64,000 nt of DNA from Candidatus Microthrix subdominans (GTDB lineage: Bacteria > Actinomycetota > Acidimicrobiia > Acidimicrobiales > Microtrichaceae), in NCBI GenBank assembly GCA_016719385.1, contig JADJZA010000001.1, positions 558,001 through 622,000 on the forward strand, read 5' to 3'. Below, piece by piece: positions 51,595 through 60,987 of the stretch. The notes beneath the pieces are model-generated. The model did not search any database. It was given only the letters and a program-made list of their open reading frames with translations, and was not told the origin of the DNA. Each line of letters opens with the position of its first letter. The stretch's first letter is position 1. Made by a program: the position numbers and the translations under genes.

Positions 51595-52599
51595 GTGGAG
51601 CTGGTCACCAAAAAGAAGCTGTTGCTAGTCGCCGGGCGGGTTCACCCCGAGCTGGCCACCGAAATCTCCGAACGCCTCGGCGTGCCGCTGGGCCAGATCG
51701 AACTGGCCAGCTTTCCCAACGGGGAGCGTCACTGCCGCTACGGCGAGTCGATCCGCGGCGCCGACCTGTTCATCCTGCAGACCCACGACACGATCGAGGG
51801 CTGCACGATCAACGACGCCATCATGGAACAGCTGATCATGGTCGACGCCGCCCGCCGGGCCTCCGCCAAGCGGATCACGGTGGTGGCGCCGTTCTTCGGA
51901 TACTCCCGCCAGGACCGTAAGGCGACCGGGCGTGAGCCGATCACCGCCAAGCTGATCGCCAACCTGTTCGCCACCGCCGGCGCCAAGCGCTTGGTGTCGA
52001 TCGACCTGCACTCCGGTCAGATCCAGGGCTTCTTCGACGGTCCGGTCGACCACCTCACCGCCATGCCGGTGCTCGTCGACTGGATGAAGGCCAACCTGCC
52101 CTCCAACGTGGTCGTCGTCAGCCCGGACTCCGGGCGGGTGCGGGTGGCCGAGCGCTACGGCAACCACCTCAACACCGACATCGCCATGGTGCACAAGCGC
52201 CGGGTGAAGGTGGAGGGCGCCGGGCCCGACGGCGAGCAGAGCACCGTCGAGGCCAAAGGCGTCGTCGGCCAGGTCGAGGGTCGGCCCTGCGTGATCATCG
52301 ACGACATGATCGACACCGCCGGCACGATCTGCGCCGCTGCCGAGCAGCTCAAGGCCGAGGGCGCCACCGAGGTCTATGCGGCGGCCACCCACGGCGTGCT
52401 GTCCGGCCCGGCGGTCGACCGCCTGAAGAACGCGCCGATCGAAAAGCTGGTGATCACCAACACCCTGCCGATCCCGCCGGAGAAGAACTTCGACAAGCTG
52501 GTGGTGCTGTCGGTGGCCGAGATCCTCGCCGACGCCCTCGACGCGGTGTTCGAGGATCAGTCGGTGTCGGACATCTTCGCCGGCCAAAACCACAGCTGA
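51595..52599 (+). CDS. prs: Ribose-phosphate pyrophosphokinase
   Basis: The 334-residue PRPP synthase makes the precursor for nucleotides, His, Trp and NAD. It has LASFPNGERHCRYGESIRGADLF near the start, the ATP-binding YSRQDRKATGREPITAKL, VSIDLHSGQIQGFFDGPVDHL, and the PRPP-binding CVIIDDMIDTAGTI (about residues 234-247). GTG 51595 is used because homology starts there, preceded by AAGGGAGA. It may follow the tRNA in one transcript. An extra acidic segment (KVEGAGPDGEQSTVEAK) lengthens the flexible loop. Confidence 0.95.
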   Translation: MELVTKKKLLLVAGRVHPELATEISERLGVPLGQIELASFPNGERHCRYGESIRGADLFILQTHDTIEGCTINDAIMEQLIMVDAARRASAKRITVVAPFFGYSRQDRKATGREPITAKLIANLFATAGAKRLVSIDLHSGQIQGFFDGPVDHLTAMPVLVDWMKANLPSNVVVVSPDSGRVRVAERYGNHLNTDIAMVHKRRVKVEGAGPDGEQSTVEAKGVVGQVEGRPCVIIDDMIDTAGTICAAAEQLKAEGATEVYAAATHGVLSGPAVDRLKNAPIEKLVITNTLPIPPEKNFDKLVVLSVAEILADALDAVFEDQSVSDIFAGQNHS

Positions 52600-52603
52600 C
52601 CGG

Positions 52604-52703
52604 TCTCGACTGGTCATTCACGGCTGATCGGCCTCGGCTGATCAGCACTGCTCCGACTGCTCCCGACTGGTCTGTCACGGCTGATCGGCCTCGGCTGATC
52701 AGC
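52604..52703. repeat. 57-bp imperfect tandem repeat downstream of prs
   Basis: Two 29-nt exact copies (52618-52646 and 52675-52703) are set 57 bp apart, with similar flanks (GACTGGTC before each). The core, GGCTGATCGGCCTCGGCTG, is itself partly repetitive. No gene overlaps it. Function unknown. Confidence 0.75.
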
Positions 52704-52744
52704 CGGCGTCGCACCTCGGCGGTTCTGCCGGTACGAGACCTGCG

Positions 52745-52801
52745 AAAGCCTCACCGGTGGCTTATGCATGACTGTCGTGCATAACCCTCCGGTGAGGCTT
52801 T
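52745..52801. terminator. Nested inverted repeat, bidirectional terminator between prs and DUF2332 gene
   Basis: A 13-bp perfect outer stem (52745-52757 with 52789-52801) surrounds a second stem (TTATGCA at 52762-52768 with TGCATAA at 52778-52784). It lies between convergent genes, with AAA on one side and TTTT on the other, so it can terminate both strands. Confidence 0.65.
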
Positions 52802-52896
52802 TGCATGACCGCTTTCGAGCGGTTCTACCGCCGAGCGGCCGGGCTGAGTTGTTCGGGGGCTCGCTGCGAGGCCGCACGCTGGAGGCCGCACGCCGC

Positions 52897-54009
52897 TCAG
52901 GTTTCGCCGGTTGGCAGCGCCTGGACCCAGCGGCCGTGGAAGTCGGCGTGGGCGAGCAGCGTGCCCGATCCGCCGGGCCAACGCCGGGCGTGCACGGCCA
53001 CCCGGTCGCGCCGGAACTCGTCGGGTTCGAAGCTCACCCGGACCAGCGGGGCGGCAGCGCTGGCCCGCTCGCCGACCGTTTCGATCGCCCGGGTGATGTT
53101 CCAGCGAGCCCCGGTGGCCACGTACTGCCACATGATCGACTGGAACACCAGCGTCGGCTTGGTGCCTACCCGGTCGGCGAGCACCTGGGTGAGGGTGGCC
53201 GCGGTGTCGGCGCTGGCGATCAGCTCGGCGGGCACCTCACCGGCCAGTGCGATCGCCCCGTCCAAGCGCACCCGGCGTTCGTTCTGGTCGGGCCACAGAT
53301 AGCTGCGCAGGCGCAGGGCAACGGTCTCGTCGGTTGGGTCGGCTGGGTGCGGGTCGATGCCGACCCGGTCGTCGACCTCCCAGCGTTGCAGCGTCGGCGG
53401 CCCGCCCAGCCAAGTGGGGTTCAGCCGCACCGGCGAGGCGGGGTCGCCGCCCAGCAACCGGTCGCCGTCGAGGTAGGCGAAGCGGTCGAACCGCAGGTTC
53501 AATCCCGCCGAGGTGCCCACCTCGACCAGCGAGATCGGTCCGCCCGGGCCGGACGCGGCGTTCGTCGCGGCTGCCCCGGCCAGGGCCGACAGCCCCAGGA
53601 CGAGCGCGGCGGAGCGACCGGTCTCGTTGGTCTGCACCGCTCGGCGCAGGTAGTCGGCGGTGACGTCGTCGTGACCGAGCAGTTCGTCGAGCAGCGACTC
53701 GGCGAGGGCGTCGGCCGGGATCGGGTCGGGCACCGTCCCGCCACACGACGGGTAAGCCGCAGCCAGCGTGGGTGCGGCGCCGGACAGGGCCAGGAAGTGG
53801 GCGGCCCCCATCACGCGCAGGGGCATCGCATCGCCAAAGCGCCACCGGTCGATCGGCGCCAACAGGGCGTCGTAGCGACCGGCGCGCACGTGCTCGCCCA
53901 CCGCCGGAAACAGGTTGGCGTAGAGCGGCGAGCCCAGCGCTGCGCAGCTGGTCCCCTGGGCGTCGAACCAGTCGCCGAGCGTCGAGCGGATCTCAGCGGA
54001 GGTGGCCAT
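52897..54009 (-). CDS. DUF2332-family protein
   Basis: The 370-residue protein matches DUF2332, common in actinobacteria and of unknown function. Characteristic blocks are DAQGTSCAALGSPLYANLF, AAHFLALSG, LVEVGTSAGLNLRFDRFAY in the middle and LVFQSIMWQYV near the end. The GTSAGLNL segment resembles a methyltransferase-type glycine turn, which hints at a nucleotide or SAM-like binding fold, but no catalytic role is known. ATG 54009 has a GGAAGGA ribosome-binding site. It diverges from rplY. Confidence 0.85.
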   Translation of the reverse strand: MATSAEIRSTLGDWFDAQGTSCAALGSPLYANLFPAVGEHVRAGRYDALLAPIDRWRFGDAMPLRVMGAAHFLALSGAAPTLAAAYPSCGGTVPDPIPADALAESLLDELLGHDDVTADYLRRAVQTNETGRSAALVLGLSALAGAAATNAASGPGGPISLVEVGTSAGLNLRFDRFAYLDGDRLLGGDPASPVRLNPTWLGGPPTLQRWEVDDRVGIDPHPADPTDETVALRLRSYLWPDQNERRVRLDGAIALAGEVPAELIASADTAATLTQVLADRVGTKPTLVFQSIMWQYVATGARWNITRAIETVGERASAAAPLVRVSFEPDEFRRDRVAVHARRWPGGSGTLLAHADFHGRWVQALPTGET

Positions 54010-54090
54010 CACCGCATCCTTCCATGAGCGTCCGCTCCCGATGCCGCCAGGGAGCGGGACCGTGATGAGTGCCCGTCGCCGGTGTGCGTC

Positions 54091-54096
54091 TAGCAT
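54091..54096 (+). promoter_or_regulatory. Candidate -10 element (TAGCAT) for rplY
   Basis: TAGCAT lies about 72 nt before ATG 54169, which would give a leader of about 65 nt holding two hairpins and the ribosome-binding site. Confidence 0.35.
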
Positions 54097-54123
54097 GACC
54101 GACGGCCCGAGGACGCTCGGGAG

Positions 54124-54165
54124 TCCCCGGAACCCCCCGGGGAACTACCTGGAGGAGACGTCTCC
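54124..54165 (+). promoter_or_regulatory. rplY leader hairpins overlapping the ribosome-binding site
   Basis: A 7-bp hairpin (TCCCCGG at 54124-54130 with CCGGGGA at 54137-54143) is followed by a perfect palindrome GGAGACGTCTCC (54154-54165) whose left arm includes part of the GGAGGAG ribosome-binding site. Pairing would hide that site. This is a candidate for translational control of L25. Confidence 0.4.
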
Positions 54166-54168
54166 GCT

Positions 54169-54816
54169 ATGTCACAGCAAGAAGAAACCATCCCGCTCGC
54201 CGCCACGGTTCGCACCGAGACCGGCTCCGGTGCCGCCATCCGCGAGCGCCTCGAAGGCCGAATCCCCGGCATCCTCTACGGCGCGGACAAGGATCCGGTG
54301 GCGATCAGCGTCGAGCGGGCCGACCTCCGCACCGCCCTGTCGACCGAACACGGCGAGAACGCCCTGCTGACGCTGACCGCCGGCGACGAAACCGTTCCGG
54401 TCATCGTCAAGGACCTGCAGCGCCACACCGTGCGCCGCACCGTCACCCACATCGACCTCCAGCGGGTGGTGGCCGCCCAGAAGATCACCGTCGACGTGCC
54501 GCTGTACCTCGTCGGGACCGCCAAGGACGTCGTCGCCGAGGGCGGCATGGTGGAACGTCACCTGTCCTACATCAAGGTGAAGGTGCGGGCGGACTCGATC
54601 CCCGAGCGCATCGAGGCCGACATCTCCGGGCTGAGCATCGGCAAGTCGCTCCAGGTGAAGGACCTCGATCTTGGCGACTCGATCAAGGTGCTGACCGAGG
54701 GGCGCAAGGCGGTCGCCTCCGCCGACCTCACCCGTGCGGCGGTCGTTGCGCAGAACGTTACCGAGGGCGATGACGAGGCCGGCGACGCCGAAGGCGCCGA
54801 CGAGACCTCGGCCTGA
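54169..54816 (+). CDS. rplY: 50S ribosomal protein bL25/general stress protein Ctc
   Basis: The 215-residue long form (Ctc/TL5 type) has an N-terminal 5S rRNA-binding L25 domain (ETGSGAAIRERLEGRIPGILYG, about residues 12-95) and a C-terminal beta domain (VDVPLYLVGTAKDV onward). The acidic tail of about 25 residues is common in this form. It sits before pth, the usual arrangement in bacteria. Control may act at the leader, where a palindrome overlaps the ribosome-binding site. Confidence 0.93.
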   Translation: MSQQEETIPLAATVRTETGSGAAIRERLEGRIPGILYGADKDPVAISVERADLRTALSTEHGENALLTLTAGDETVPVIVKDLQRHTVRRTVTHIDLQRVVAAQKITVDVPLYLVGTAKDVVAEGGMVERHLSYIKVKVRADSIPERIEADISGLSIGKSLQVKDLDLGDSIKVLTEGRKAVASADLTRAAVVAQNVTEGDDEAGDAEGADETSA

Positions 54817-54833
54817 GCCGACGCGGCCCGTCC

Positions 54834-55439
54834 GTGATCCGTCCGGCCCGCCGGGGCACGCCCTCGGAGTTGGTCGTCGTCGGGCTGGGCAACCCCGGGT
54901 CCCGATACGAGGGCACGCGGCACAACGTCGGCGCCGACGCTGTGGCCCTGCTGGCCGAGCGGGCCGGCGATCGGTTGCGACCATCGAAGGACGAGGCGCT
55001 GGTCAGCGAGTCGCGCCTTGTTGGGCATCGGGTGCTGCTCGCCTTCCCAACCACCTACATGAACGAGTCGGGCCGATCGGTCGTGCGGCTGTGGCGCCGC
55101 GGAGGTCAGGACGACCCCACCCGCCTCGTCATCGTCCACGACGAACTGGATCTGCCTCCGGGCCGGGTGAAGGTGAAGGTGGGCGGTGGCCTGGCCGGGC
55201 ACAACGGCCTGCGCTCGGTCGAAGCCCACCTGCACACCCGGGACTTCACCCGGGTTCGCATCGGGGTGGGGAAACCCCCCGGCGGCAAGGAGCGGGGCGT
55301 GGGCCATGTCCTCAGCCGGGTGTCGGGCGCCACCAAGGAGCTGTTGGCGGTGGCGGTCGCCGAGGCAGCCGATGCCGTCGAGCTGATCCTCACCGATGGC
55401 GTGGACGCAGCGATGGCCCGAGTGAACGCTCGATCGTGA
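54834..55439 (+). CDS. pth: Peptidyl-tRNA hydrolase
   Basis: The 201-residue enzyme frees tRNA from peptidyl-tRNA that dropped off ribosomes. Core residues are all present: GLGNPGSRYEGTRHNVG (Asn20 and catalytic His30), PTTYMNESG, VHDELDLPPG with the catalytic Asp, and GGGLAGHNGLRS with the second Asn. GTG 54834 follows the rplY stop by 17 nt, so the two are probably co-transcribed. Confidence 0.95.
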   Translation: MIRPARRGTPSELVVVGLGNPGSRYEGTRHNVGADAVALLAERAGDRLRPSKDEALVSESRLVGHRVLLAFPTTYMNESGRSVVRLWRRGGQDDPTRLVIVHDELDLPPGRVKVKVGGGLAGHNGLRSVEAHLHTRDFTRVRIGVGKPPGGKERGVGHVLSRVSGATKELLAVAVAEAADAVELILTDGVDAAMARVNARS

Positions 55440-55519
55440 CCGCTGCGCCGACGTGCTGAGTGCTGCGCCGACGGTCCAGTTGGCTGCTCCGGTGATGAGC
55501 ACGCGGTGAGTGGTACGGC

Positions 55520-56047
55520 GTGCTGAGCCGCCGCTGGTACGCATTCGTGATCGTCGTTGCCGTGGCGGCGATCGCGCTCGCGCTCGCAGGCCTGTTGCGA
55601 AGCCCCGGGGACCGACGAGCAGATGCCGACCGATGGGGCACCGGGGAGCTGATCGAGACCGACGATGTCCCCGTGGTGACCGACGCCGGCCTGGAGGCGT
55701 CGACGACCAACGACGAGGTGATGGAGCGCCGCCTGGTCACCGTCCCCACCGTCGGTGTGGAACCGACCGCCAAGGGGTTCCGGCTGGGCTGGGAGGAACC
55801 GGCGGCGTGCCGAGGGGTGAGGATCGTCGTGCACGAGTCGGTGTCGCAGGTGCTGGTCGAGGTGACCGCTGCCGAGCCGTTCGCCACGTCGGAGGGAACC
55901 GGCTGCGGTCAGCGCGGGCCGCGGGGCGACGATGTGGTGGGCGTGCTGCCGGTACACGTCACCTCGATCGAGCTGTCACGCCCACTGGGTGACCGTCGTG
56001 TCCTCGACGCCGCCCGGGCCCGCCAACTGCTCGTCGTCACCGACTGA
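55520..56047 (+). CDS. Single-pass membrane protein, unknown function
   Basis: The 175-residue protein has an N-terminal transmembrane helix (WYAFVIVVAVAAIALALAGLL) and an extracellular beta-rich domain with two cysteines (AACRG and GCGQRG). No family was recognised. The sequence keeps good codon bias and a clean stop, but GTG 55520 lacks a ribosome-binding site. It stands between pth and mfd, with 80 nt and 132 nt of apparently empty sequence on either side. Confidence 0.5.
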   Translation: MLSRRWYAFVIVVAVAAIALALAGLLRSPGDRRADADRWGTGELIETDDVPVVTDAGLEASTTNDEVMERRLVTVPTVGVEPTAKGFRLGWEEPAACRGVRIVVHESVSQVLVEVTAAEPFATSEGTGCGQRGPRGDDVVGVLPVHVTSIELSRPLGDRRVLDAARARQLLVVTD

Positions 56048-56167
56048 GTACCCGGCCTCGGTTCGCCTCACGTCGAACCCAACACGTTCACCGGTGGGAG
56101 GTCTTGGGCTGTCCCATCACTCCCGCCAGGAGGCTGGGACCGCTGGGTGATTTCTGGAACCCGCCGG

Positions 56168-56173
56168 TAGTCT
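56168..56173 (+). promoter_or_regulatory. -10 element (TAGTCT) for leaderless mfd
   Basis: TAGTCT is followed by CGATCG (6 nt) and GTG 56180. No ribosome-binding site is present. Confidence 0.5.
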
Positions 56174-56179
56174 CGATCG

Positions 56180-59100
56180 GTGCCCCTGACAGCTCTGGCC
56201 AGTTTGCTTCGTGACGACCCGGCGCTGCGCGACGCTCTCGGCCGGGACGCCGCAACGGTCGCCGTTCCCGAGGCCGGGCGTGCGAGCTACATCGCAGCGG
56301 TGGCCGAGACCTCGAGCCGGTCGCCGATCGTGGTGGCGGTGCCCACCGTCGCCGAGGCCGAGACCCTGGCCGACGACCTCGGCACGTGGCTCGGCCCCGA
56401 CGCGGTCGAGTGGTTTCCCGCCTGGGAGACCCTGCCATTCGAGCGGGTCAGCCCGTCGACCGAGACGATGGGCCGGCGCATGCGGGTGATGTGGCGCCTG
56501 GCCGATCCGGCCCGCAGCCCCCGGGTGATCGTCGCCCCCATCCGGGCGCTGCTTCAGCGCCTCGGCCCCCACGTCGAGGACACCGAACCGGTGATCGTCG
56601 GCGCCGGCGACACGATCGACTCCACCCAGCTGGTCGACGAGCTGGTCGGGTGGGGGTACCGCCGCGAGTACCAGGTGGAGCATCGCGGTGAGGTGGCGGT
56701 GCGGGGCTCGATCGTCGACGTGTTCCCGGCGACCGCCCAGGCGCCGGTGCGCATCGACCTGTGGGGCGACGAGGTGGAGCGGCTCACCGAGTTCTCGGTC
56801 AACGACCAGCGTTCGGTGGCCACGATCTCCGAGGTGGAGATTCACCCGGCCCGCGAGGTGCTCGTCACGGCGGAGGTCGCCGGGAGGGCCCGCAAGCTGA
56901 TCGCCTCCGAACCGTGGGGCGCCGCGCAGTGGCAGCGCCTGGCCGACGGGGAGACCTTTGACGGCATGGAGTCGTGGCTGCCGTGGCTGACCGACTCCGA
57001 GCATGTGCTGTTCGATCTGCTCGACGGCGATGCCCAGGTGATGTTGGTCGAGCCCAAGCGACTGGCCGACCGGGCGTCGGACCTGCTCGCCGAGGAGGCC
57101 GACCTGGCCGACGCCCTTGCCCGAACCTGGGGCACCGACGGTGCGGCGCTGCGCCGCCTGCACCTGCACTTCGACCGGCTGCTCGCCCACACGGCCGCAC
57201 CCGCCTGGTCGCTGACCGCCACCGCCTCGGGCCCGTCCGTGCCCGTCCTCGAAACCCACCTGTGGCCCGCAGCGGTGGGCGGGGGCGATGCGCTGACCGC
57301 ACGGCTCAGCTCGCTGCTCGCCGACGGATACCGGGTGGTGGTCGCCGCCCAAGGTTCGGGCTCGCTCGAGCGGATCGATGCGCTGCTCGGCGACGCCGGC
57401 CTGACACTGGGGCGCCACGATGACGTCGGCGACCCGGAGGGCGCCGGTCTGACCACACCCGGGGGTCACCTCACCGTCGCGCCGTTGCACCACGGGTTCA
57501 TCGCCCCATCGGCCCGCCTGGCGGTGCTGAGCGAGGCCGACCTGACCGGACGTCGCCGTACCCATCGCAAGCCGAAGCAGCGCAAGGCGTCCCAGGACGC
57601 CCAAGCCTTCTTCGCCGATCTGGCGCCGGGCTCCTATGTCGTGCACCACCATCACGGCGTCGCCCGCTACGGCGGCATGGTCACCCGGACCCTGCCCGGT
57701 CCCAACGGCACCTCGGTGGACCGCGACTACCTGTTGTTGGAGTACCGGGGCGCCGACAAGCTGTACGTACCGTCGGATCAGATCGACGCCGTGCGTCAGT
57801 ACACCGGCGGCTCGTCACCCACCCTGTCGCGCATGGGCGGCTCGGACTTCGCCCGCGCCAAGGCCAAGGTGCGCAGCCAGGTGGCCGAGGTGGCCCAGGA
57901 GCTGGTGGTGCTCTACCAGAAGCGCACCCAGACCGAGGGCCACGCCTACCCGCCGGACACCCCATGGCAGACCGAACTGGAGGACAGCTTCGAGTTCACC
58001 GAGACGCCCGACCAGGACCGGGCGATCGACGAGGTGAAGGCCGACATGGAGTCGGAGCGCCCGATGGACCGCCTGGTGTGCGGCGACGTCGGCTTCGGCA
58101 AGACCGAGATCGCCCTCCGCGCGGTGTTCAAGGCGGTGATGGACGGCCGCCAGGCCGCAGTGCTGGTGCCCACCACCCTGCTGGCCTCCCAGCACTTCAC
58201 CACCTTTACCGAGCGTTTTGCCGACTACCCGGTGCGGGTCGAGGTGCTCAGCCGGTTCCTCACCTCGGCCCAGGCCAGGCGCGTGCTGGCCGCGCTGGCC
58301 GCCGGCGAGGTCGATGTCGTCATCGGTACGCACCGCCTGCTGGGGGCCGACGTGTCGATCCCCAAGCTGGGCCTGCTGGTCGTCGACGAGGAGCAGCGCT
58401 TCGGCGTGAGCCACAAGGAGCGCATCAAGGAGATGTCGGTCGGCGTCGACGTGCTCACCCTGTCGGCCACCCCCATCCCCCGAACCCTCGAGATGAGCCT
58501 CACCGGCATCCGCGACCTGTCGCTGCTGCACACCCCACCGGCCGAGCGTCAGCCGATCCTCACCTACGTCGGCGAGTTTGACGACGCCCCGGTCGCCGAG
58601 GCGATCCGGCGCGAGCTGCTGCGCGAGGGCCAGGTGTTCTACGTTCACAACCGGGTCGAGGACATCGACCGGCGGGCCTCCCAGCTGGCCGAGCTGGTGC
58701 CCGAGGCCCGCATCGCCGTCGCCCACGGCCAGATGGACGAGGGCACCCTCGAGCAGGTGATGCTCGACTTCTGGGAGGGCGCCTACGACGTGTTGGTGTG
58801 CACGACGATCATCGAGTCGGGCATCGACATGCCGCTGGTCAACACGCTGGTCGTCGAGCGCGCCGACCTGCTCGGGTTGGGCCAGCTGCACCAGATCCGG
58901 GGGCGGGTGGGCCGCTCGGGTCAGCGGGCCTACGCCTACCTGTTCTATCCACCCAACCGGGAGCTGACCGAGGAGGCCTACGAGCGCCTGAAGACGATCG
59001 GTGAGAGCACCGAGCTGGGCTCGGGCTTTCGCATCGCCATGCGCGACCTGGAGATCCGGGGGGCCGGCAACCTGTTGGGCACCGGCCAGAGCGGCCACAT

Positions 59101-59851
59101 CGCCGCCGTCGGCTACGACCTGTACGTCGAGATGGTCACGCAGGCGATCGCCGAGCTGTCGGGCGAGCCGGTGCGCACCCCGGCCGAGATCAAGCTGGAC
59201 CTGCCGGTCGACGCCCACCTGCCCGACGACTACGTCGCCCAGGAGGATCTGCGCATCGAGGCGTACCGGCGCCTGGCCACCGTCACCAGCCTGTCCGAGG
59301 TGGACGACATCACCGCCGAGTGGATCGACCGCTTTGGCGCCATCCCCGACCCGGCCCGCGCTCTGCTGGCGGTGGCCCGGGTGCGGGCAGAGTGTGCCCG
59401 CATCGGCATCACCGAGTGCACCGCGACCCGCAACCCGGACTTCGACGGCCCTCCGCTGCGGGCGGTGTTGGCCCCGGTCGAGCTGTCGGCGTCGGCCGAG
59501 ATGCGCCTCGGCCGCGTGTTCCCCGGCGCGGTGTACAAGTCGACGCCCGCCGCCACGAGCACCCCGGGGATGGGCGGCGCTCAGCTGCAGGTGCCGGTGC
59601 GATCCGGGCTGGAACTTACCGAGGACCTGCGCACCCTGTTTGCCCACCTGTGGCCGGCGGACGGGTCCGATCCGCCTCCGTTACCCAACGCTCCGGCGAC
59701 GCGCGGGCGCACGGGCGTCATCGGGTCTCGGCCATCCGCTCCGGCCGGTCGTCGGCCCGCCCCGTCGCCCCAGGATCCGGCAGCGATCGCCGAGGCCAAC
59801 GAACGTGCCGCCCGGGTGGCGGCGCGACGGGCCCGTCGAACCGGGCGCTAG
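56180..59851 (+). CDS. mfd: Transcription-repair coupling factor
   Basis: At 1223 residues it is close to the usual 1150-1200. It removes stalled RNA polymerase and recruits UvrA to damaged template strands. Domains in order: UvrB-homology region (WETLPFERVSPSTETMGRRM at about 75), RNA-polymerase-interacting domain (GSYVVHHHHGVARYGG, about 482), helicase lobes with GDVGFGKTE (Walker A, about 634) and DEEQRFGV (motif II, about 735), SATPIPRTL, then IRGRVGRSGQRAYAYL and the C-terminal TRCF domain. The last 70 residues are an extra Pro/Arg-rich tail. GTG 56180 is supported by the TAGTCT element. Confidence 0.95.
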   Translation: MPLTALASLLRDDPALRDALGRDAATVAVPEAGRASYIAAVAETSSRSPIVVAVPTVAEAETLADDLGTWLGPDAVEWFPAWETLPFERVSPSTETMGRRMRVMWRLADPARSPRVIVAPIRALLQRLGPHVEDTEPVIVGAGDTIDSTQLVDELVGWGYRREYQVEHRGEVAVRGSIVDVFPATAQAPVRIDLWGDEVERLTEFSVNDQRSVATISEVEIHPAREVLVTAEVAGRARKLIASEPWGAAQWQRLADGETFDGMESWLPWLTDSEHVLFDLLDGDAQVMLVEPKRLADRASDLLAEEADLADALARTWGTDGAALRRLHLHFDRLLAHTAAPAWSLTATASGPSVPVLETHLWPAAVGGGDALTARLSSLLADGYRVVVAAQGSGSLERIDALLGDAGLTLGRHDDVGDPEGAGLTTPGGHLTVAPLHHGFIAPSARLAVLSEADLTGRRRTHRKPKQRKASQDAQAFFADLAPGSYVVHHHHGVARYGGMVTRTLPGPNGTSVDRDYLLLEYRGADKLYVPSDQIDAVRQYTGGSSPTLSRMGGSDFARAKAKVRSQVAEVAQELVVLYQKRTQTEGHAYPPDTPWQTELEDSFEFTETPDQDRAIDEVKADMESERPMDRLVCGDVGFGKTEIALRAVFKAVMDGRQAAVLVPTTLLASQHFTTFTERFADYPVRVEVLSRFLTSAQARRVLAALAAGEVDVVIGTHRLLGADVSIPKLGLLVVDEEQRFGVSHKERIKEMSVGVDVLTLSATPIPRTLEMSLTGIRDLSLLHTPPAERQPILTYVGEFDDAPVAEAIRRELLREGQVFYVHNRVEDIDRRASQLAELVPEARIAVAHGQMDEGTLEQVMLDFWEGAYDVLVCTTIIESGIDMPLVNTLVVERADLLGLGQLHQIRGRVGRSGQRAYAYLFYPPNRELTEEAYERLKTIGESTELGSGFRIAMRDLEIRGAGNLLGTGQSGHIAAVGYDLYVEMVTQAIAELSGEPVRTPAEIKLDLPVDAHLPDDYVAQEDLRIEAYRRLATVTSLSEVDDITAEWIDRFGAIPDPARALLAVARVRAECARIGITECTATRNPDFDGPPLRAVLAPVELSASAEMRLGRVFPGAVYKSTPAATSTPGMGGAQLQVPVRSGLELTEDLRTLFAHLWPADGSDPPPLPNAPATRGRTGVIGSRPSAPAGRRPAPSPQDPAAIAEANERAARVAARRARRTGR

Positions 59852-59931
59852 CCGAGCCGAGCTGAGCTGGGCGCCCTCCCAGGGCTAGCATCGCTTGCCC
59901 ACGCAACTTCATCGCATTGGAACCCCCGCAC

Positions 59932-60987
59932 ATGAGCTTGTTCCCCGCCGGTAATCGCGCCCGTCCCTTGGCCATCGTCGCCGCCATCGGTGCGCTGGTC
60001 TTGAGCGGCTGTGGCGTGGCCGCCGAGTCGACCGCCGCCACCGTCAACGGCAAGACGATCACCGACACCCAGGTTGAACAGGCCGCCCGGGTGCAGGCGA
60101 TCGGCAACGTGGCACTGGGCGAGGACGACGAGGTGCCCCTCGAGGTTCGGCGCCGGGCGCTCAGCTTTCTCGTCGCCGCCCAGCTGTTGAAAGATGAGCA
60201 GGCCCGACTCAACCTCGACGAGCCGGACGGGTTGGCCGATCAGGTGGCCAGCCAGCTCCAGGCCGATCAAGCATTTGCCAGGCTGTCCGAAGGCGAGCAA
60301 AACGACCTGGTGTCCGCAGCGGTCGTGCTGAGCACCCCGCCCCCCGGACCCGATGGCACCCAGGCGGCCGGGCTGCCCCTGCAAATCCAGCAGACGCTGA
60401 CCAGCGATCCGGCCGCTCGGCGACGGTTCCGCCAGGCCCACCCGCAGATGTTTCGAGAGCTGTGCGCCGACGTGGCTGAAGCCCAGCCCGATCAGGTCGA
60501 CGAGGTGCGCAAGGCGATGGCCGCGGACCCGGACGCCGCCTTCGAGAAGTTTGGTGCGCTCGACCAGTGCCAGACCGCAGCTGCCAGCAACGGGTTGGTG
60601 CCCGTGTCGTCGCCCCAGTGGTCGACGGTCAACGCGGTGGTCTCGGGCGCGATCGGCGAGGTCGACGGTCCGATCACTGCGACGGTTTCCAACCCCGACC
60701 CGTCCGGGGCGAGCGGCGGTGAGACCGTTGAACAGACTCGCTGGGTCCGGCCCCAGGGCAGCCGCTCCCTGACCGACGCCGGAGCCGCCGAGTTCGTGTC
60801 GTCCCTCGACGCCAACTCGTTGCTGTATCTCCTGGCCCTTCAGACCGATGACGTCCAGATCGACCCCCGATACGGCGACATGTTGACCGTCGGGCCCCCC
60901 GACGGGCTGCAGATCGTGCGAGTGCAGCCCAACGGATCCGGCGCCGCGACGCCGGCGGCACCGGCAACCGGCGACCCGACCGCCTAG
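59932..60987 (+). CDS. SurA-like lipoprotein (chaperone N-terminal domain, PPIase-type)
   Basis: The 351-residue exported protein has a lipobox LSGC (about residue 27) and then AATVNGKTITDTQVEQAARVQ, the usual opening of SurA/PrsA chaperone domains. It continues through a helical RRRALSFLVAAQLLKDEQ region. A clear parvulin (rotamase) domain is not visible; the C-terminal half is diverged. A role in folding secreted proteins is inferred from family and position after mfd. ATG 59932 is preferred over TTG 59917. A short hairpin (CTGGG and CCCAG around 59867-59882) and TAGCAT precede it. Confidence 0.7.
   Translation: MSLFPAGNRARPLAIVAAIGALVLSGCGVAAESTAATVNGKTITDTQVEQAARVQAIGNVALGEDDEVPLEVRRRALSFLVAAQLLKDEQARLNLDEPDGLADQVASQLQADQAFARLSEGEQNDLVSAAVVLSTPPPGPDGTQAAGLPLQIQQTLTSDPAARRRFRQAHPQMFRELCADVAEAQPDQVDEVRKAMAADPDAAFEKFGALDQCQTAAASNGLVPVSSPQWSTVNAVVSGAIGEVDGPITATVSNPDPSGASGGETVEQTRWVRPQGSRSLTDAGAAEFVSSLDANSLLYLLALQTDDVQIDPRYGDMLTVGPPDGLQIVRVQPNGSGAATPAAPATGDPTA

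Noticed and set aside
57815..59647. A 610-codon minus-strand frame across mfd
   Set aside because: Mfd on the plus strand is unmistakable. The frame stays open because of the high GC content.
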